Assembly: GCA_020073305.1 (NCBI GenBank)
Contig: JAIQFK010000008.1
Location: 62,001-126,000 of the forward strand
Reading direction: 5' to 3'
Source of the DNA: Terriglobia bacterium
Lineage (GTDB): Bacteria; Acidobacteriota; Terriglobia; Bryobacterales; Bryobacteraceae
Length of the DNA: 64,000 bases
Part shown: positions 1-8,477 of the stretch, piece by piece
Numbering within the stretch: the first letter of the stretch is position 1
Layout: each line of letters starts with the position of its first letter
Program-made: the position numbers and the translations under genes
The notes under the pieces: model-generated
Database searches by the model: none
Told to the model about the DNA's origin: nothing
The model's input: the letters and a program-made list of their open reading frames with translations, nothing else

Positions 1-78
1 GTCCAATGCCATCGCGTATTTCCCATTCGCGACGACATTCCCGTAATGCTGATTGACGAAGCCCGCGTGGAGGAATAG
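1..78 (+). CDS. Trm112/UPF0434 (YcaR-like) protein, C-terminal fragment
   Basis: The first reading frame is open from base 1 to a TAG at 76-78 and gives the last 25 residues of a protein. The visible tail contains FPIRDDIPVMLIDEAR, which matches the conserved C-terminus of the small zinc-ribbon Trm112/UPF0434 family (E. coli YcaR has a very similar FPLRDGIPVLL-ETEAR tail). The N-terminal zinc ribbon lies outside the window. In proteobacteria this family sits in lipid A/Kdo gene clusters, which agrees with the glycosyltransferase and MsbA-like exporter that follow. The next gene begins 12 bases downstream. Identification rests on the tail alone. Confidence 0.72.
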   Translation, partial: VQCHRVFPIRDDIPVMLIDEARVEE

Positions 79-90
79 CGGCGCCACGGC

Positions 91-1014
91 ATGAGTTCTG
101 TCCTTGAACGGATCCCTGAGAGGGGGCGAGTTGCGGTCATTCGAATTCGCTCGATGGGGGACTGTATCCTCAGCACACCCGCACTGGATGTCCTCCAGCG
201 AGCCAGGCCGGATCTCTCTGTCGCCATCGTCGTAGAGGACCGCTTTCGCGCGCTGTTCGAAGGCAACCCGGACGTTGCCGGGATCCTGCCACCGGAGTGG
301 AAACGAGTGCGCCGTTGGCGCCCGGACTTGTGCCTGAACCTGCATGGAGGCGTTTCGAGCGCAATCCTGACCGCGCTGTCCGGAGCGCGCTTCCGTGCCG
401 GATTTGCGCATTTTCGTCATTCCCGCATTTACAACGTCAGGATTCCGCGTGCGCAGGAGATCCTGGGAGTCGCCCGCAAGGTCCACACGGCGGAGCATTT
501 GGCGTCAGCCATCTTCTATCTGGGAGTGCCGCGAGTGGAGATTCCGCGGGCAAGGTTGTTTACCTCGCAGCCAGCCCAGGCAGGAATTCCGGCTCTGCCT
601 TATGCGGTGATCCATCCGGTCGCCGCAGCGTCCGGCAAGACGTGGCCGGCGGAACGATTTCTTGCGGTCGCTGACCATCTGCACCATTCGTGTGAACTCA
701 AGCCGGTGTTCATCGCCGGACCGGGCGAAGATCTTTCGGCTTTTCGTTCGTGGCAAACCGTGCCCGCCGCGCCTCTGGAGCAGATCAAATCCTTGATCGC
801 CGGTGCGGCGCTGTTCGTGGGCAATGATTCCGGGCCGGCGCACATGGCCGCGGCGTTCGGAATTCCCGTGGTTGTCATTTTCGGCCCGTCCGATCCCGTG
901 GTCTGGGCGCCGTGGCGTACGCAGGCGGAAGTGCTGTCGTCAACTAGCGGAATTGCATCGGTGAGCGTGCCCCAGGTGATCGGTGCTCTGGAGAAATTGC
1001 GAGTGCACGCATGA
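91..1014 (+). CDS. Glycosyltransferase family 9 (heptosyltransferase-like)
   Basis: This 307-residue protein has the two GT-B halves of glycosyltransferase family 9. The N-terminal half opens with VIRIRSMGDCILSTPAL (about residues 15-31), the usual acceptor-side motif of ADP-heptose:LPS heptosyltransferases. The C-terminal half holds GNDSGPAHMAAAFG followed by a FGPSDP turn (about 248-270), the nucleotide-sugar binding region. Such enzymes act at the cytoplasmic face of the inner membrane and add sugars to the lipopolysaccharide core. The gene overlaps the MsbA-like exporter by 4 bases (ATGA), so LPS core assembly and export appear translationally coupled. The exact sugar donor cannot be told from sequence. 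Confidence 0.88.
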   Translation: MSSVLERIPERGRVAVIRIRSMGDCILSTPALDVLQRARPDLSVAIVVEDRFRALFEGNPDVAGILPPEWKRVRRWRPDLCLNLHGGVSSAILTALSGARFRAGFAHFRHSRIYNVRIPRAQEILGVARKVHTAEHLASAIFYLGVPRVEIPRARLFTSQPAQAGIPALPYAVIHPVAAASGKTWPAERFLAVADHLHHSCELKPVFIAGPGEDLSAFRSWQTVPAAPLEQIKSLIAGAALFVGNDSGPAHMAAAFGIPVVVIFGPSDPVVWAPWRTQAEVLSSTSGIASVSVPQVIGALEKLRVHA

Positions 1015-2837
1015 AAGAGCTCCTGCGCCTGCTCGCCTACGCCCGCCGCTACTGGTTTTTCCTGATTTGTTCCGTTCTCCTGATGGCCCTGGTGGGCGCA
1101 GCTCACGCTTCCATCGCGCTGTTGATCGGGCCGATCTTTGACCGGGTGCTTAACCCCCGTTCACCCGACACCCCCGTGCTGCTGTTCACCGCTCCGGTAT
1201 TCGATCGTCCTGTGTACCTGGATCAGCTCGCGCCGGCAGGGGTGCACAATGTCTGGACCATGGTGGCGTTCGCGATCCTGGTGGTGTTCGCGGTTAAAGG
1301 AATCTGCGACTATCTGGCCAACTACATGGTGAATTATGTCGGCTGCTCTGCGGTCACCGACTTGCGCAACACGGTGTTCGAGAAGGTTTTGCGACACGGG
1401 TCCGAGTTTTTCGAAGCGCATTCCACCGGCCGCTTGATGTCGTCGATCATGAACGACATCGAAAAAATCCAGGTGGCCACCTCGCACATTCTGGCCGACC
1501 TGCTGCGCCAGAGTTTCGTGATTTTAGGCCTGCTCTTTGTGGTACTGCACAAGGACTGGAGGCTCGCCATTGCCAGCCTGGTGGTCACGCCGTTGATTCT
1601 GGTGCCGACCGCGCGCATCGGCCGCCGCATCCGCCGCACCAGCCGCCGTACGCAGGACCACGCCGCGGAGGTGAACCAGATCCTGCAGGAGGCGCTGAGC
1701 GGGCACCAGGTGGTGAAAGCGTTCCACACAGAGGTCTATGAATCCAGAAAGTTTCGCGATGCCGCGCGGCGCTTGCTGAGGAGCAATCTGAAGTATGTAC
1801 GGCAACAAGCGATTTCCTCGCCGCTCATCGAAATGTTCGGCGCGCTGACCATCGTGGCGCTGCTCTACTATGCGCGTACGGAGATCAAGGCGGGCGCCAT
1901 GACCGCCGGACAATTCACGAGCTTCGTCATCGCCCTGCTGATGATGTATGAGCCGCTCAAGCGCCTCACCGGCATTCACAACATCTTTCAGCAGGCCATT
2001 GGCGCCTCTCAGAAGGTGTTCGAGTATCTCGATCATCCTGTCGAGATCGAGGACAAACCCGCGGCGACGAAGCTGGCTCGATTCGAGGAGCGCGTCATCT
2101 ACGACGGCGTGGACTTCCATTACCCGAATTCCAATGGATTCCAGCTCAACGCCATCCGGCTTGAGGTCAAAGCCGGCGAGGTGGTGGCTCTGGTCGGGCC
2201 GAGCGGCGCGGGGAAATCCACGTTGGTGAATTTGTTGCCTCGGTTTTACGATGTCACCTCGGGCGCCGTGCGCATTGATGGTCACGACGTGCGCGACCTC
2301 ACGATTGCCTCGCTGCGAGAGAAGATCGGACTGGTGGCGCAGGACACTTTCCTGTTCAACGACACGGCGGCGAACAATATCTCTTACGGCCGGCCCGAGA
2401 TTCCCCGCGACGCCGTCCGGCTGGCGGCGCAAAACGCCCTGGCCGGCGAATTTATCGAACAACTGCCGCAGGGCTACGACACCATCATTGGAGAGCGCGG
2501 CGTTAAGCTGAGCGGCGGCCAACGGCAGCGAATCGCCATCGCGCGCGCCTTGTTGAAGAACGCACCCATCCTCATTCTGGACGAAGCCACGTCGCATCTG
2601 GATGCCGAGTCGGAGCTGCTGGTGCAGCGGGCGCTGGCGAACCTTATGGCGGGCCGGACGGTCATCGTAATTGCCCACCGCATCTCCACCATTCGCCGCG
2701 CGGACAAGATTGTGGTGATGGATCGCGGACGCATTTCGGAAATCGGATGCCACGCCGACCTGGTGACCGGAGGCGGCATCTACCAGAGGCTTCATGAGCT
2801 GCAGTTCATTGAGGCCGGGGCGGCGGTGGACCTATGA
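1011..2837 (+). CDS. msbA: ABC exporter, MsbA-like (lipid A/LPS flippase type)
   Basis: A 608-residue half-transporter with fused membrane and ATPase domains. About six hydrophobic helices span residues 15-320, with the coupling-helix region around IRRTSRRTQDHAAEVNQI. The ATPase domain has a Walker A GPSGAGKST near residue 396, the signature LSGGQRQR near 500, Walker B ILILDEATS near 521 and the H-loop AHR near 556. Length and layout fit MsbA, which flips lipid A-core across the inner membrane. It overlaps the upstream glycosyltransferase by 4 bases and the downstream yicC by 4 bases. The LPS role is inferred from neighbours; the same architecture also serves general multidrug export. Confidence 0.88.
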   Translation: MKELLRLLAYARRYWFFLICSVLLMALVGAAHASIALLIGPIFDRVLNPRSPDTPVLLFTAPVFDRPVYLDQLAPAGVHNVWTMVAFAILVVFAVKGICDYLANYMVNYVGCSAVTDLRNTVFEKVLRHGSEFFEAHSTGRLMSSIMNDIEKIQVATSHILADLLRQSFVILGLLFVVLHKDWRLAIASLVVTPLILVPTARIGRRIRRTSRRTQDHAAEVNQILQEALSGHQVVKAFHTEVYESRKFRDAARRLLRSNLKYVRQQAISSPLIEMFGALTIVALLYYARTEIKAGAMTAGQFTSFVIALLMMYEPLKRLTGIHNIFQQAIGASQKVFEYLDHPVEIEDKPAATKLARFEERVIYDGVDFHYPNSNGFQLNAIRLEVKAGEVVALVGPSGAGKSTLVNLLPRFYDVTSGAVRIDGHDVRDLTIASLREKIGLVAQDTFLFNDTAANNISYGRPEIPRDAVRLAAQNALAGEFIEQLPQGYDTIIGERGVKLSGGQRQRIAIARALLKNAPILILDEATSHLDAESELLVQRALANLMAGRTVIVIAHRISTIRRADKIVVMDRGRISEIGCHADLVTGGGIYQRLHELQFIEAGAAVDL

Positions 2838-3730
2838 GTGTGCGCAGCATGACCGGATTCGCGCAGGTGCGCAAGACCGTTCGTGAGGGCGAGATCGTGC
2901 TCGGCGTGAAGACCGTGAATCATCGCGGCCTGGATATGCATATTCACCTGCCGCCGGAGATGGACGCTTTTGAAAGCGCCATGCGGAAGGCGATCAAGGG
3001 CCGCGTGGCGCGCGGCCATCTCCAGCTCAATGTGTCCTGGAACCGGGTCAACGGGCTGGCTGCGGATTCCAGCCTGAACCGGCCGCTGCTGGAAGCCTAC
3101 CTGGAGGCGTTCCAGCGGGCGCAGCGCGAGTTTCATCTTGCCGGCACGCCCGACTTGAATGTCGCGTTTCGCATTCCCGGCATGTTTCGCGCGGAAGCCG
3201 GACCCGAGCTGAACCAGGAATTCGAGTCGTCCCTGGTCGTCGCGCTCGAGGAGGCGCTGGCCTCCCTGAACCGGTTCCGGGAACGTGAGGGCGCCGAGAT
3301 CGCGGCGGAGATTCTGGAGCGTTGCGGCAAGATTCGCAAGGGCGCCGGCCGGATGGAGGAGATTCGCTCCGGGGCCGTCCAGGTCTTCCAAAAGCGGTTG
3401 AACGAGCGGCTCTCGGAACTGCTGCGCGCGTCGAGCATCGAACCCCACCGGCTGGCTCAAGAGGCGGCGCTGCTGGCCGATCGCAGCGATATCAGCGAGG
3501 AGCTGATCCGGCTCAAGACGCACGCTTCCGAACTCGAACAGTTGATCCGCACGGGAGGCGAAATCGGCAAGAAGCTCGATTTTCTGCTGCAAGAGATGAA
3601 TCGCGAAGCCAATACCATTCTGTCCAAAACGGGGGGACTGGGGGATTTGGGTTTGACCATTACCGAGCTGGCGCTGGCTGCAAAATCCGAGATCGACAAG
3701 ATTCGCGAGCAATCACTCAACCTGGAGTAG
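2834..3730 (+). CDS. yicC: YicC family endoribonuclease
   Basis: A 298-residue cytoplasmic protein of the YicC family, reported in E. coli to be an endoribonuclease. It starts with the family hallmark MTGFAQVRK and ends with the conserved YicC tail SKTGGLGDLGLTITELALAA plus an acidic, helical end. It begins inside the stop of the exporter gene (ATGA overlap) and ends 4 bases before the proposed start of guanylate kinase. The yicC-gmk-rpoZ-coaBC order is a conserved bacterial arrangement, which supports the call. Nothing in the protein looks truncated. Confidence 0.93.
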   Translation: MSVRSMTGFAQVRKTVREGEIVLGVKTVNHRGLDMHIHLPPEMDAFESAMRKAIKGRVARGHLQLNVSWNRVNGLAADSSLNRPLLEAYLEAFQRAQREFHLAGTPDLNVAFRIPGMFRAEAGPELNQEFESSLVVALEEALASLNRFREREGAEIAAEILERCGKIRKGAGRMEEIRSGAVQVFQKRLNERLSELLRASSIEPHRLAQEAALLADRSDISEELIRLKTHASELEQLIRTGGEIGKKLDFLLQEMNREANTILSKTGGLGDLGLTITELALAAKSEIDKIREQSLNLE

Positions 3731-3734
3731 AGCA

Positions 3735-4346
3735 CTGACCAACGTTTTTATCATCTCCGCGCCGTCGGGATCGGGTAAATCCACACTCGTCGGCCGGCTG
3801 CTGGCCGATGTGCCCGGTCTGAAATTCTCGGTTTCGTACACCACGCGGGCGCCCCGCGGCCACGAACGCAGCGGAGAGAGCTATCACTTCATCTCTCGCC
3901 CGGAATTTGAACAGCGCATTGCACTTGGCGAATTTCTGGAGTATGCGGAGGTATTCGGCAATTATTACGGCACGCACCGCGGGACGCTCGATCAGGCGAT
4001 CGCTGAGGGCAAGGACCTGGTACTCGACATTGACGTGCAAGGTGCGGGACAATTAAAAAGTAAGCTTCCAGAAGCCATCAGCATCTTCGTCCTGGCGCCC
4101 TCAAGAGAAATCCTGGAGCAACGGCTCCGCGCCCGTGGAGAAGATGCGGATGCGGTGATCGCGCGGCGGCTGCACGATGCGGCGCGTGAAATCCGGAATT
4201 ACTGTTTATACGACTACGTGGTCATCAACAACGACTTGAACGAATCGGCGCAAACTCTGGCAGGCATTGTGAGAGCCGAACGTGTCCGACGCACCAGGAT
4301 CGAGGACCAGATTCGCCCCATCCTGGCCACATTTCAGACTGAATAA
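3735..4346 (+). CDS. gmk: Guanylate kinase, apparent CTG start
   Basis: Guanylate kinase phosphorylates GMP to GDP with ATP. The P-loop APSGSGKST is encoded at about 3759-3785, so any start downstream of that (for example the GTG at 3810) would remove the nucleotide-binding site. Reading upstream in frame there is no ATG, GTG or TTG near; the first plausible codon is CTG at 3735, preceded by GGAG at 3724-3727 inside the end of yicC. This gives 203 residues, the usual length, beginning LTNVFIISAPSG. The GMP-binding stretch SYTTRAPRGHERSGESYHF follows the P-loop, and the lid and C-terminal helix are intact. The gene is followed by rpoZ 11 bases later. Confidence 0.93.
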   Translation: MTNVFIISAPSGSGKSTLVGRLLADVPGLKFSVSYTTRAPRGHERSGESYHFISRPEFEQRIALGEFLEYAEVFGNYYGTHRGTLDQAIAEGKDLVLDIDVQGAGQLKSKLPEAISIFVLAPSREILEQRLRARGEDADAVIARRLHDAAREIRNYCLYDYVVINNDLNESAQTLAGIVRAERVRRTRIEDQIRPILATFQTE

Positions 4347-4357
4347 AGAGAGGGATC

Positions 4358-4609
4358 ATGGCCGAGCACGCCCCTAGGAACAACGCCCATTGCACCATCC
4401 CGGATGATCCGGAACAGAGCACTTACCGCTTCATCATCGTGGCCGCCAAGCGCGCGCGGCAACTGCAAGGGGGCGCGCGGCCCTTCCTGCCCACGTCCTC
4501 TAAGAAGCCAACGATCATTGCCGCTGAAGAGGTGCGTCGCGGGCTCGTCAAGTACGAGATCCCCGGGGTGACGCCTCCCCTAGAGGAACCGGCGCCCGAT
4601 ACGATCTAA
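4358..4609 (+). CDS. rpoZ: DNA-directed RNA polymerase omega subunit
   Basis: An 83-residue protein with the omega hallmark: STYRFIIVAAKRARQLQ (residues 22-38) followed by KKPTIIAAEEV (about 49-59) and a short acidic tail. Omega assists folding and assembly of the beta' subunit in RNA polymerase. A clear ribosome site (AGAGAGG) lies at the right distance before the ATG. Its place between gmk and coaBC is the standard bacterial order. The stop TAA abuts directly the GTG of coaBC, suggesting coupled translation. Confidence 0.93.
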   Translation: MAEHAPRNNAHCTIPDDPEQSTYRFIIVAAKRARQLQGGARPFLPTSSKKPTIIAAEEVRRGLVKYEIPGVTPPLEEPAPDTI

Positions 4610-5872
4610 GTGCCAGCGGAACCCCAAGACGCCGAAACCACGAAACCGCAGCGGGTTGTGCTGGGTGTGGCCGGCGGAATCGCGGCGTATAAAGCAGCGG
4701 AACTCTGCCGCGCGCTGATCCAGCGGGGATTCGCCGTTCAAGTAGTGATGACAGCGGCCGCGGAAGAATTCATCAGGCCGCTCACGTTTGCCGCGCTCAC
4801 CGGCCGGAAAGTCATCACCGGCCTCTTCTCCTCGTCGAGTTCGGAAGACACACTTTCGAGCGCCGTGGAACACATCGGCGTGGCGCAGGAGAACGATTTG
4901 CTGGTGGTGGCTCCGGCCACCGCGGACCTTCTCGCCAGGTTCGCCCATGGCCTGGCGGACGATTTCTTGAGCACCATGTACCTGGCGTTCACCGGCCCGG
5001 TGGTTCTGGCGCCGGCGATGAACACGAACATGTGGCTGCACGCCGCCACGCAGGCGAACCTCGAAGTCCTGCGAGCGCGCCGTCACCGGATCGTGGAACC
5101 CGAAGATGGATTCCTGGCCTGCGGCATGGTGGGCCCCGGGCGGCTTGCGGATCCGGAAGTCATCGCCGACGCTGTAGCCGCGGAACTCAACCGGCGCCGC
5201 GATCTCGAAGGGGAAGTCGTGCTGATCACCGCCGGACCCACGCAGGAGCCGCTCGATCCGGTGCGGTTCCTTTCCAACCGGTCCAGCGGCAAAATGGGGT
5301 ATGCGCTGGCGGCGGCAGCGGCGGAGCGCGGCGCCCGGGTGATTCTCGTCTCCGGCCCGGTACAGTTGCCCGCACCGCGAAACGTCAAGGTGGTGCCCGT
5401 TCGCACCGCGAATGAAATGCGCACAGAGGTCTTCGAGAATCTGGACTCGGCCACCATCGTGATCAAAGCGGCCGCGGTCGCCGATTTTCACCTCGCCAAC
5501 GTACCTCACCAGAAGATCAAGAAGACGGCCGCCCGCCTTTCGCTCGAACTCGATCCCACGCCCGACATTCTTGCCGAGCTGGGCAGGAACAAACGAGATT
5601 TCCTGTTGATCGGATTCGCCGCCGAGACAGAGAACCTGGAGGGCGAGGCGAAGCGCAAGCTGGAAACCAAGAACTGCGACATGATCGTCGGCAACCTGGT
5701 GGGTGGCGATGATGTTGGTTTCGAATCCGATCAGAACGAAGTGGCTCTCGCCCTGCGAACGGGCGAATTCCTGAAACTGCCGCGAGCGTCCAAGCGCGAG
5801 CTGGCGGACGAAATTTTGGACCACGCGCTGAATCTCAGGCAAGGGCTCTCGTCAAAAGCGCATGGACGCTGA
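4610..5872 (+). CDS. coaBC: Bifunctional phosphopantothenoylcysteine decarboxylase/synthetase (CoaBC)
   Basis: This 420-residue fusion carries out two steps of coenzyme A synthesis: ligation of cysteine to phosphopantothenate (CoaB) and FMN-dependent decarboxylation (CoaC). The CoaC half has GVAGGIAAYKAAEL (about 19-32), the catalytic His in EHIGVAQ (H88), the substrate clamp PAMNTNMW and the catalytic Cys in ACGMVGPGRL (C171). The CoaB half begins near residue 200 with ITAGPTQEPLDPVRF and SNRSSGKMG and contains the dimer-interface KAAAVADF. It starts with GTG right after the rpoZ stop and overlaps the next gene by 11 bases. Confidence 0.95.
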   Translation: MPAEPQDAETTKPQRVVLGVAGGIAAYKAAELCRALIQRGFAVQVVMTAAAEEFIRPLTFAALTGRKVITGLFSSSSSEDTLSSAVEHIGVAQENDLLVVAPATADLLARFAHGLADDFLSTMYLAFTGPVVLAPAMNTNMWLHAATQANLEVLRARRHRIVEPEDGFLACGMVGPGRLADPEVIADAVAAELNRRRDLEGEVVLITAGPTQEPLDPVRFLSNRSSGKMGYALAAAAAERGARVILVSGPVQLPAPRNVKVVPVRTANEMRTEVFENLDSATIVIKAAAVADFHLANVPHQKIKKTAARLSLELDPTPDILAELGRNKRDFLLIGFAAETENLEGEAKRKLETKNCDMIVGNLVGGDDVGFESDQNEVALALRTGEFLKLPRASKRELADEILDHALNLRQGLSSKAHGR

Positions 5873-6578
5873 GACACTTCGCGAGTACCTGACGTTTTAT
5901 CAAGACCTCGGATTCACCTCTCTGTACAAACGGTCGGCGAAGCCTGCGAAAGCTGAACAGGTAACCGTCCCTGTCCTGCCTGCGCTGCCCGCGCTTGCGC
6001 CGGAAGGCGATACGCTCGAAAAGATCCGCGAGGACATTGGAGACTGCACGCGCTGCCGCCTGCACGCCGCGAGGCACAGCATCGTTTTCGGCTCTGGAAA
6101 TCCACAAGCCAGGCTGGTGTTCGTGGGTGAAGGTCCCGGAGCGGATGAAGATGCGAAGGGCCTGCCGTTCGTGGGCCGCGCCGGCCAGTTGCTCACGCAG
6201 ATGATCGAAGGCACGGCCAAGCGCGAAGGCATTCCACTCGAGCGCAACGACGTCTACATCTGCAACGTGGTGAAGTGCCGTCCGCCGGAGAATCGCACGC
6301 CCGAACCCGACGAGATGGAAATCTGCGGCCAGTTCCTGTACCGCCAGTTGTCTACGATTCAGCCCAAGGCCATCTGCGCTCTCGGTGCTACTGCGGCGCG
6401 CGCGTTACTAGGCCGCAAGGAAGGCGTTACGCGTATGCGCGGGAACTGGTTTAAATGGCGCGACATTCCGCTGATGGTCACGTATCATCCGTCGTACCTG
6501 CTGCGCCCCTACAATCAGGACGCAAAACGCGAAGCCTGGGAAGATCTGAAGAAGGCGCTGCACTTCGTGTACGACTGA
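5862..6578 (+). CDS. udg: Uracil-DNA glycosylase, family 4 (iron-sulfur type)
   Basis: A 238-residue family-4 uracil-DNA glycosylase, which removes uracil from DNA. The iron-sulfur cysteines are visible as CTRC (C62, C65) and in CNVVKCRPPENRTPEP, with C-terminal active-site motif TYHPSYLLR. The catalytic loop is GEGPGADEDAKGLPFVGRAG. The N-terminal 45 residues, which open with MDAETLREYLTFYQDLGF and end in a Pro/Ala-rich linker, are a typical extension in this clade. The start lies inside the end of coaBC (11-base overlap), so it is the last gene of the core operon. Confidence 0.92.
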   Translation: MDAETLREYLTFYQDLGFTSLYKRSAKPAKAEQVTVPVLPALPALAPEGDTLEKIREDIGDCTRCRLHAARHSIVFGSGNPQARLVFVGEGPGADEDAKGLPFVGRAGQLLTQMIEGTAKREGIPLERNDVYICNVVKCRPPENRTPEPDEMEICGQFLYRQLSTIQPKAICALGATAARALLGRKEGVTRMRGNWFKWRDIPLMVTYHPSYLLRPYNQDAKREAWEDLKKALHFVYD

Positions 6579-6589
6579 GGCGTGGAAAC

Positions 6590-7435
6590 TCACTGAGCCG
6601 CCATGGCGCGCACTTCCGCCAGCGTGGTCATCGGATCTTTCGAAGGCATATACTCCATCGCGACGAAGTCGCGAAAACCTGTCTCGCGAATCGCTCGAAA
6701 TACGTTCGCGTAGTTGATTTCGCCCGTTCCCGGTTCGTGCCGTCCGGGGACATCGCCCACATGGAAATGCCCGATGGAGCCAATGTTTTTACGGATCGTC
6801 TCGATCAGGTTCCCGTCCATGATCTGCACGTGGTAAATGTCGAACAGAATTTTCACGTTGGGGCTCGACACCCCGCGCATGATCTCGAAAGCTTCAGATG
6901 TGTGGTTCAAATAATAGCCCTGGTGGTTCACCAGCGTGTTGAGCGGCTCGACGATCAGCGTGACGCCCTGCGGCTCGACCACATCATGGGCCCGCTTGAG
7001 GCCTTCGACGACGCTCTTGTGCTGCGCTTCCCGCGACACTCCGGGTAGCTCATTGCCGGTCAGCGTCACCAGGCGCGTCGTCTCGAACCGCTGGGCGGCT
7101 TCGGTGGATGCTTTGATCTCCGCCAGAAACGCTTGGCGATCGGCCGGGTCCACCAGCGTCATCCCTTTCGGGTTTACGGCGCGGTTCCCCACCAGGCAAG
7201 CGCACTCGAGCCCCAGCTTGTTCTTGAGCTTGGTGATCGCGGCGGCATCCTGCGCGCGCCAGTTGCCGAACTCAAATCCCTGATAGCCGGCCTCCGCAAC
7301 TTTTTCCATCATCTGCGGAAGATCCATGCTGCGGAAAACTGGTTCGACGCGCACGGACAGTTTGAAGCCAGTCGTCTTCGCGGCTTGCGCCAGCCCCGCA
7401 AGCGCTGGGAGCTGCAGCATGGTTCTTCGTTGCAT
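6590..7435 (-). CDS. Hydroxypyruvate isomerase-like TIM-barrel protein with Tat-like leader
   Basis: A 281-residue xylose-isomerase-like TIM barrel closest to the hydroxypyruvate isomerase family. Visible hallmarks are EAGYQGFEFGNWR near residue 50, LIVEPLNTLVNHQGYYL in the middle (metal-binding Glu and the NH-x-GYYL loop), ILFDIYHVQIMDGNL, and GHFHVGDVPGRHEPGTGEINY near the C-terminus. The first 18 residues, beginning MQRRTMLQLPALAGLAQAA, look like a short twin-arginine or Sec leader, unlike the cytosolic E. coli Hyi. It is convergent with the uracil-DNA glycosylase gene and divergent from the MBL-fold hydrolase. Substrate is uncertain; a sugar or hydroxypyruvate isomerase is likely. Confidence 0.85.
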   Translation of the reverse strand: MQRRTMLQLPALAGLAQAAKTTGFKLSVRVEPVFRSMDLPQMMEKVAEAGYQGFEFGNWRAQDAAAITKLKNKLGLECACLVGNRAVNPKGMTLVDPADRQAFLAEIKASTEAAQRFETTRLVTLTGNELPGVSREAQHKSVVEGLKRAHDVVEPQGVTLIVEPLNTLVNHQGYYLNHTSEAFEIMRGVSSPNVKILFDIYHVQIMDGNLIETIRKNIGSIGHFHVGDVPGRHEPGTGEINYANVFRAIRETGFRDFVAMEYMPSKDPMTTLAEVRAMAAQ

Positions 7436-7474
7436 GGGAGCAAGAATACCACCAGCGCTGTGCTAGGATCGGGC

Positions 7475-8476
7475 TTGACCCGCGAAATTCCTCTCACCGA
7501 TGCGCCTCGCGAAGTACTGCCCGGCGTGCACTTGATCGAGCTGCCGCTTCCGTTTTCTCTTGGCCTGATCAATGTGTACCTGGTGCGGCTCGCTGAGGGC
7601 TACCTGCTGATCGACTGTGGCATGGATACTGAGCCCTGCTTCCAGGCTCTTTCGCGCGCCATCGAGGCCGTGGGAGTGCGCTGGCAGGACCTCTGCGAAA
7701 TCCTTCTGACGCACATCCATCCCGATCACATGGGGCTGGCGCATCGCCTGCTGCAGTTGACCGGAGCGCGCCTGTGGTTGCACGAGCACGATGCGGAGTT
7801 TCTGGAAAAACTGACGCAGTTCGAGCGCTACCAGGCATGGGCGGAAGGCGTGCTGCGCCAGGCGGGCGTTACCGCGGAACTCATCGCCAAGATCAGTCAT
7901 GTCTCCGACGAGATCCGTAAGAGCTTTCACAAACTCAAGCCCGACCGTCTTCTCGCGGGAGGCGAGAGGATTCCGGCCGCGATCGGAGAACTCGAAGTGC
8001 TCTGGACGCCGGGGCACTCGCCGGGTCATGTGTGTCTCTACGGGCGCGACCGGCGGGTGCTGTTTGCCGGTGATCAGATGCTCGAGGACATCTCTCCGAA
8101 CATCGGCTGGCACGAGGACCGCGATCCGCTGGGCGAATTCCTGGCGTCGCTGGACGCTTTGTCACAGATCGAGATCGATCTGATCCTCCCCTCGCACGGC
8201 GCGCCGTTTTCAGGACATCGCGAATGGATCCGCAAGACCATGGAGCATCACGCCGATCGCTGTGCCCGCATCCTGAACCTGCTCCAAGGCACGCCCAAGT
8301 GCGCCGCCGAGTTGGCCAATCAGCTTTGGGAGCGCCCGTTCACGCCGTTTCACTACCGCTTCGCGGTGTTCGAAGTACTGGCGCACCTGGAATACATGGA
8401 GCGGCTGGGAAAGGTCGTTCGCGTGGATGGCACGGACATCCAGCAGTGGCGGCTTGCCTCGGCCGTGAGCGCGTGA
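7475..8476 (+). CDS. MBL-fold metallo-hydrolase
   Basis: A 333-residue metallo-beta-lactamase-fold hydrolase. The zinc motif THIHPDHMG is near residue 80, followed by TPGHSPGHVCLYG (third metal His), the bridging Asp in FAGDQML and the final His in LPSHGAPF. A C-terminal helical domain of about 80 residues resembles the winged-helix tail of the glyoxalase II/LACTB2-like branch. The frame is open further upstream, but that would run antisense through the isomerase gene; I chose TTG 7475 because AGGA at 7465-7468 sits 6 bases before it. GTG 7460 is an alternative without a ribosome site. Likely a hydrolase of thioester or phosphoester bonds; the substrate is unknown. Confidence 0.85.
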   Translation: MTREIPLTDAPREVLPGVHLIELPLPFSLGLINVYLVRLAEGYLLIDCGMDTEPCFQALSRAIEAVGVRWQDLCEILLTHIHPDHMGLAHRLLQLTGARLWLHEHDAEFLEKLTQFERYQAWAEGVLRQAGVTAELIAKISHVSDEIRKSFHKLKPDRLLAGGERIPAAIGELEVLWTPGHSPGHVCLYGRDRRVLFAGDQMLEDISPNIGWHEDRDPLGEFLASLDALSQIEIDLILPSHGAPFSGHREWIRKTMEHHADRCARILNLLQGTPKCAAELANQLWERPFTPFHYRFAVFEVLAHLEYMERLGKVVRVDGTDIQQWRLASAVSA

Positions 8477-8477
8477 C

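Noticed and set aside
1524-2795. A 423-codon open frame antisense to the MsbA-like exporter
   Set aside because: It covers the exporter's conserved ATPase domain and shows no protein-like motif of its own.
4580-5842. A 420-codon open frame antisense to coaBC
   Set aside because: It is a codon shadow of coaBC; its composition (Arg, Gly and His rich) is typical of such shadows.
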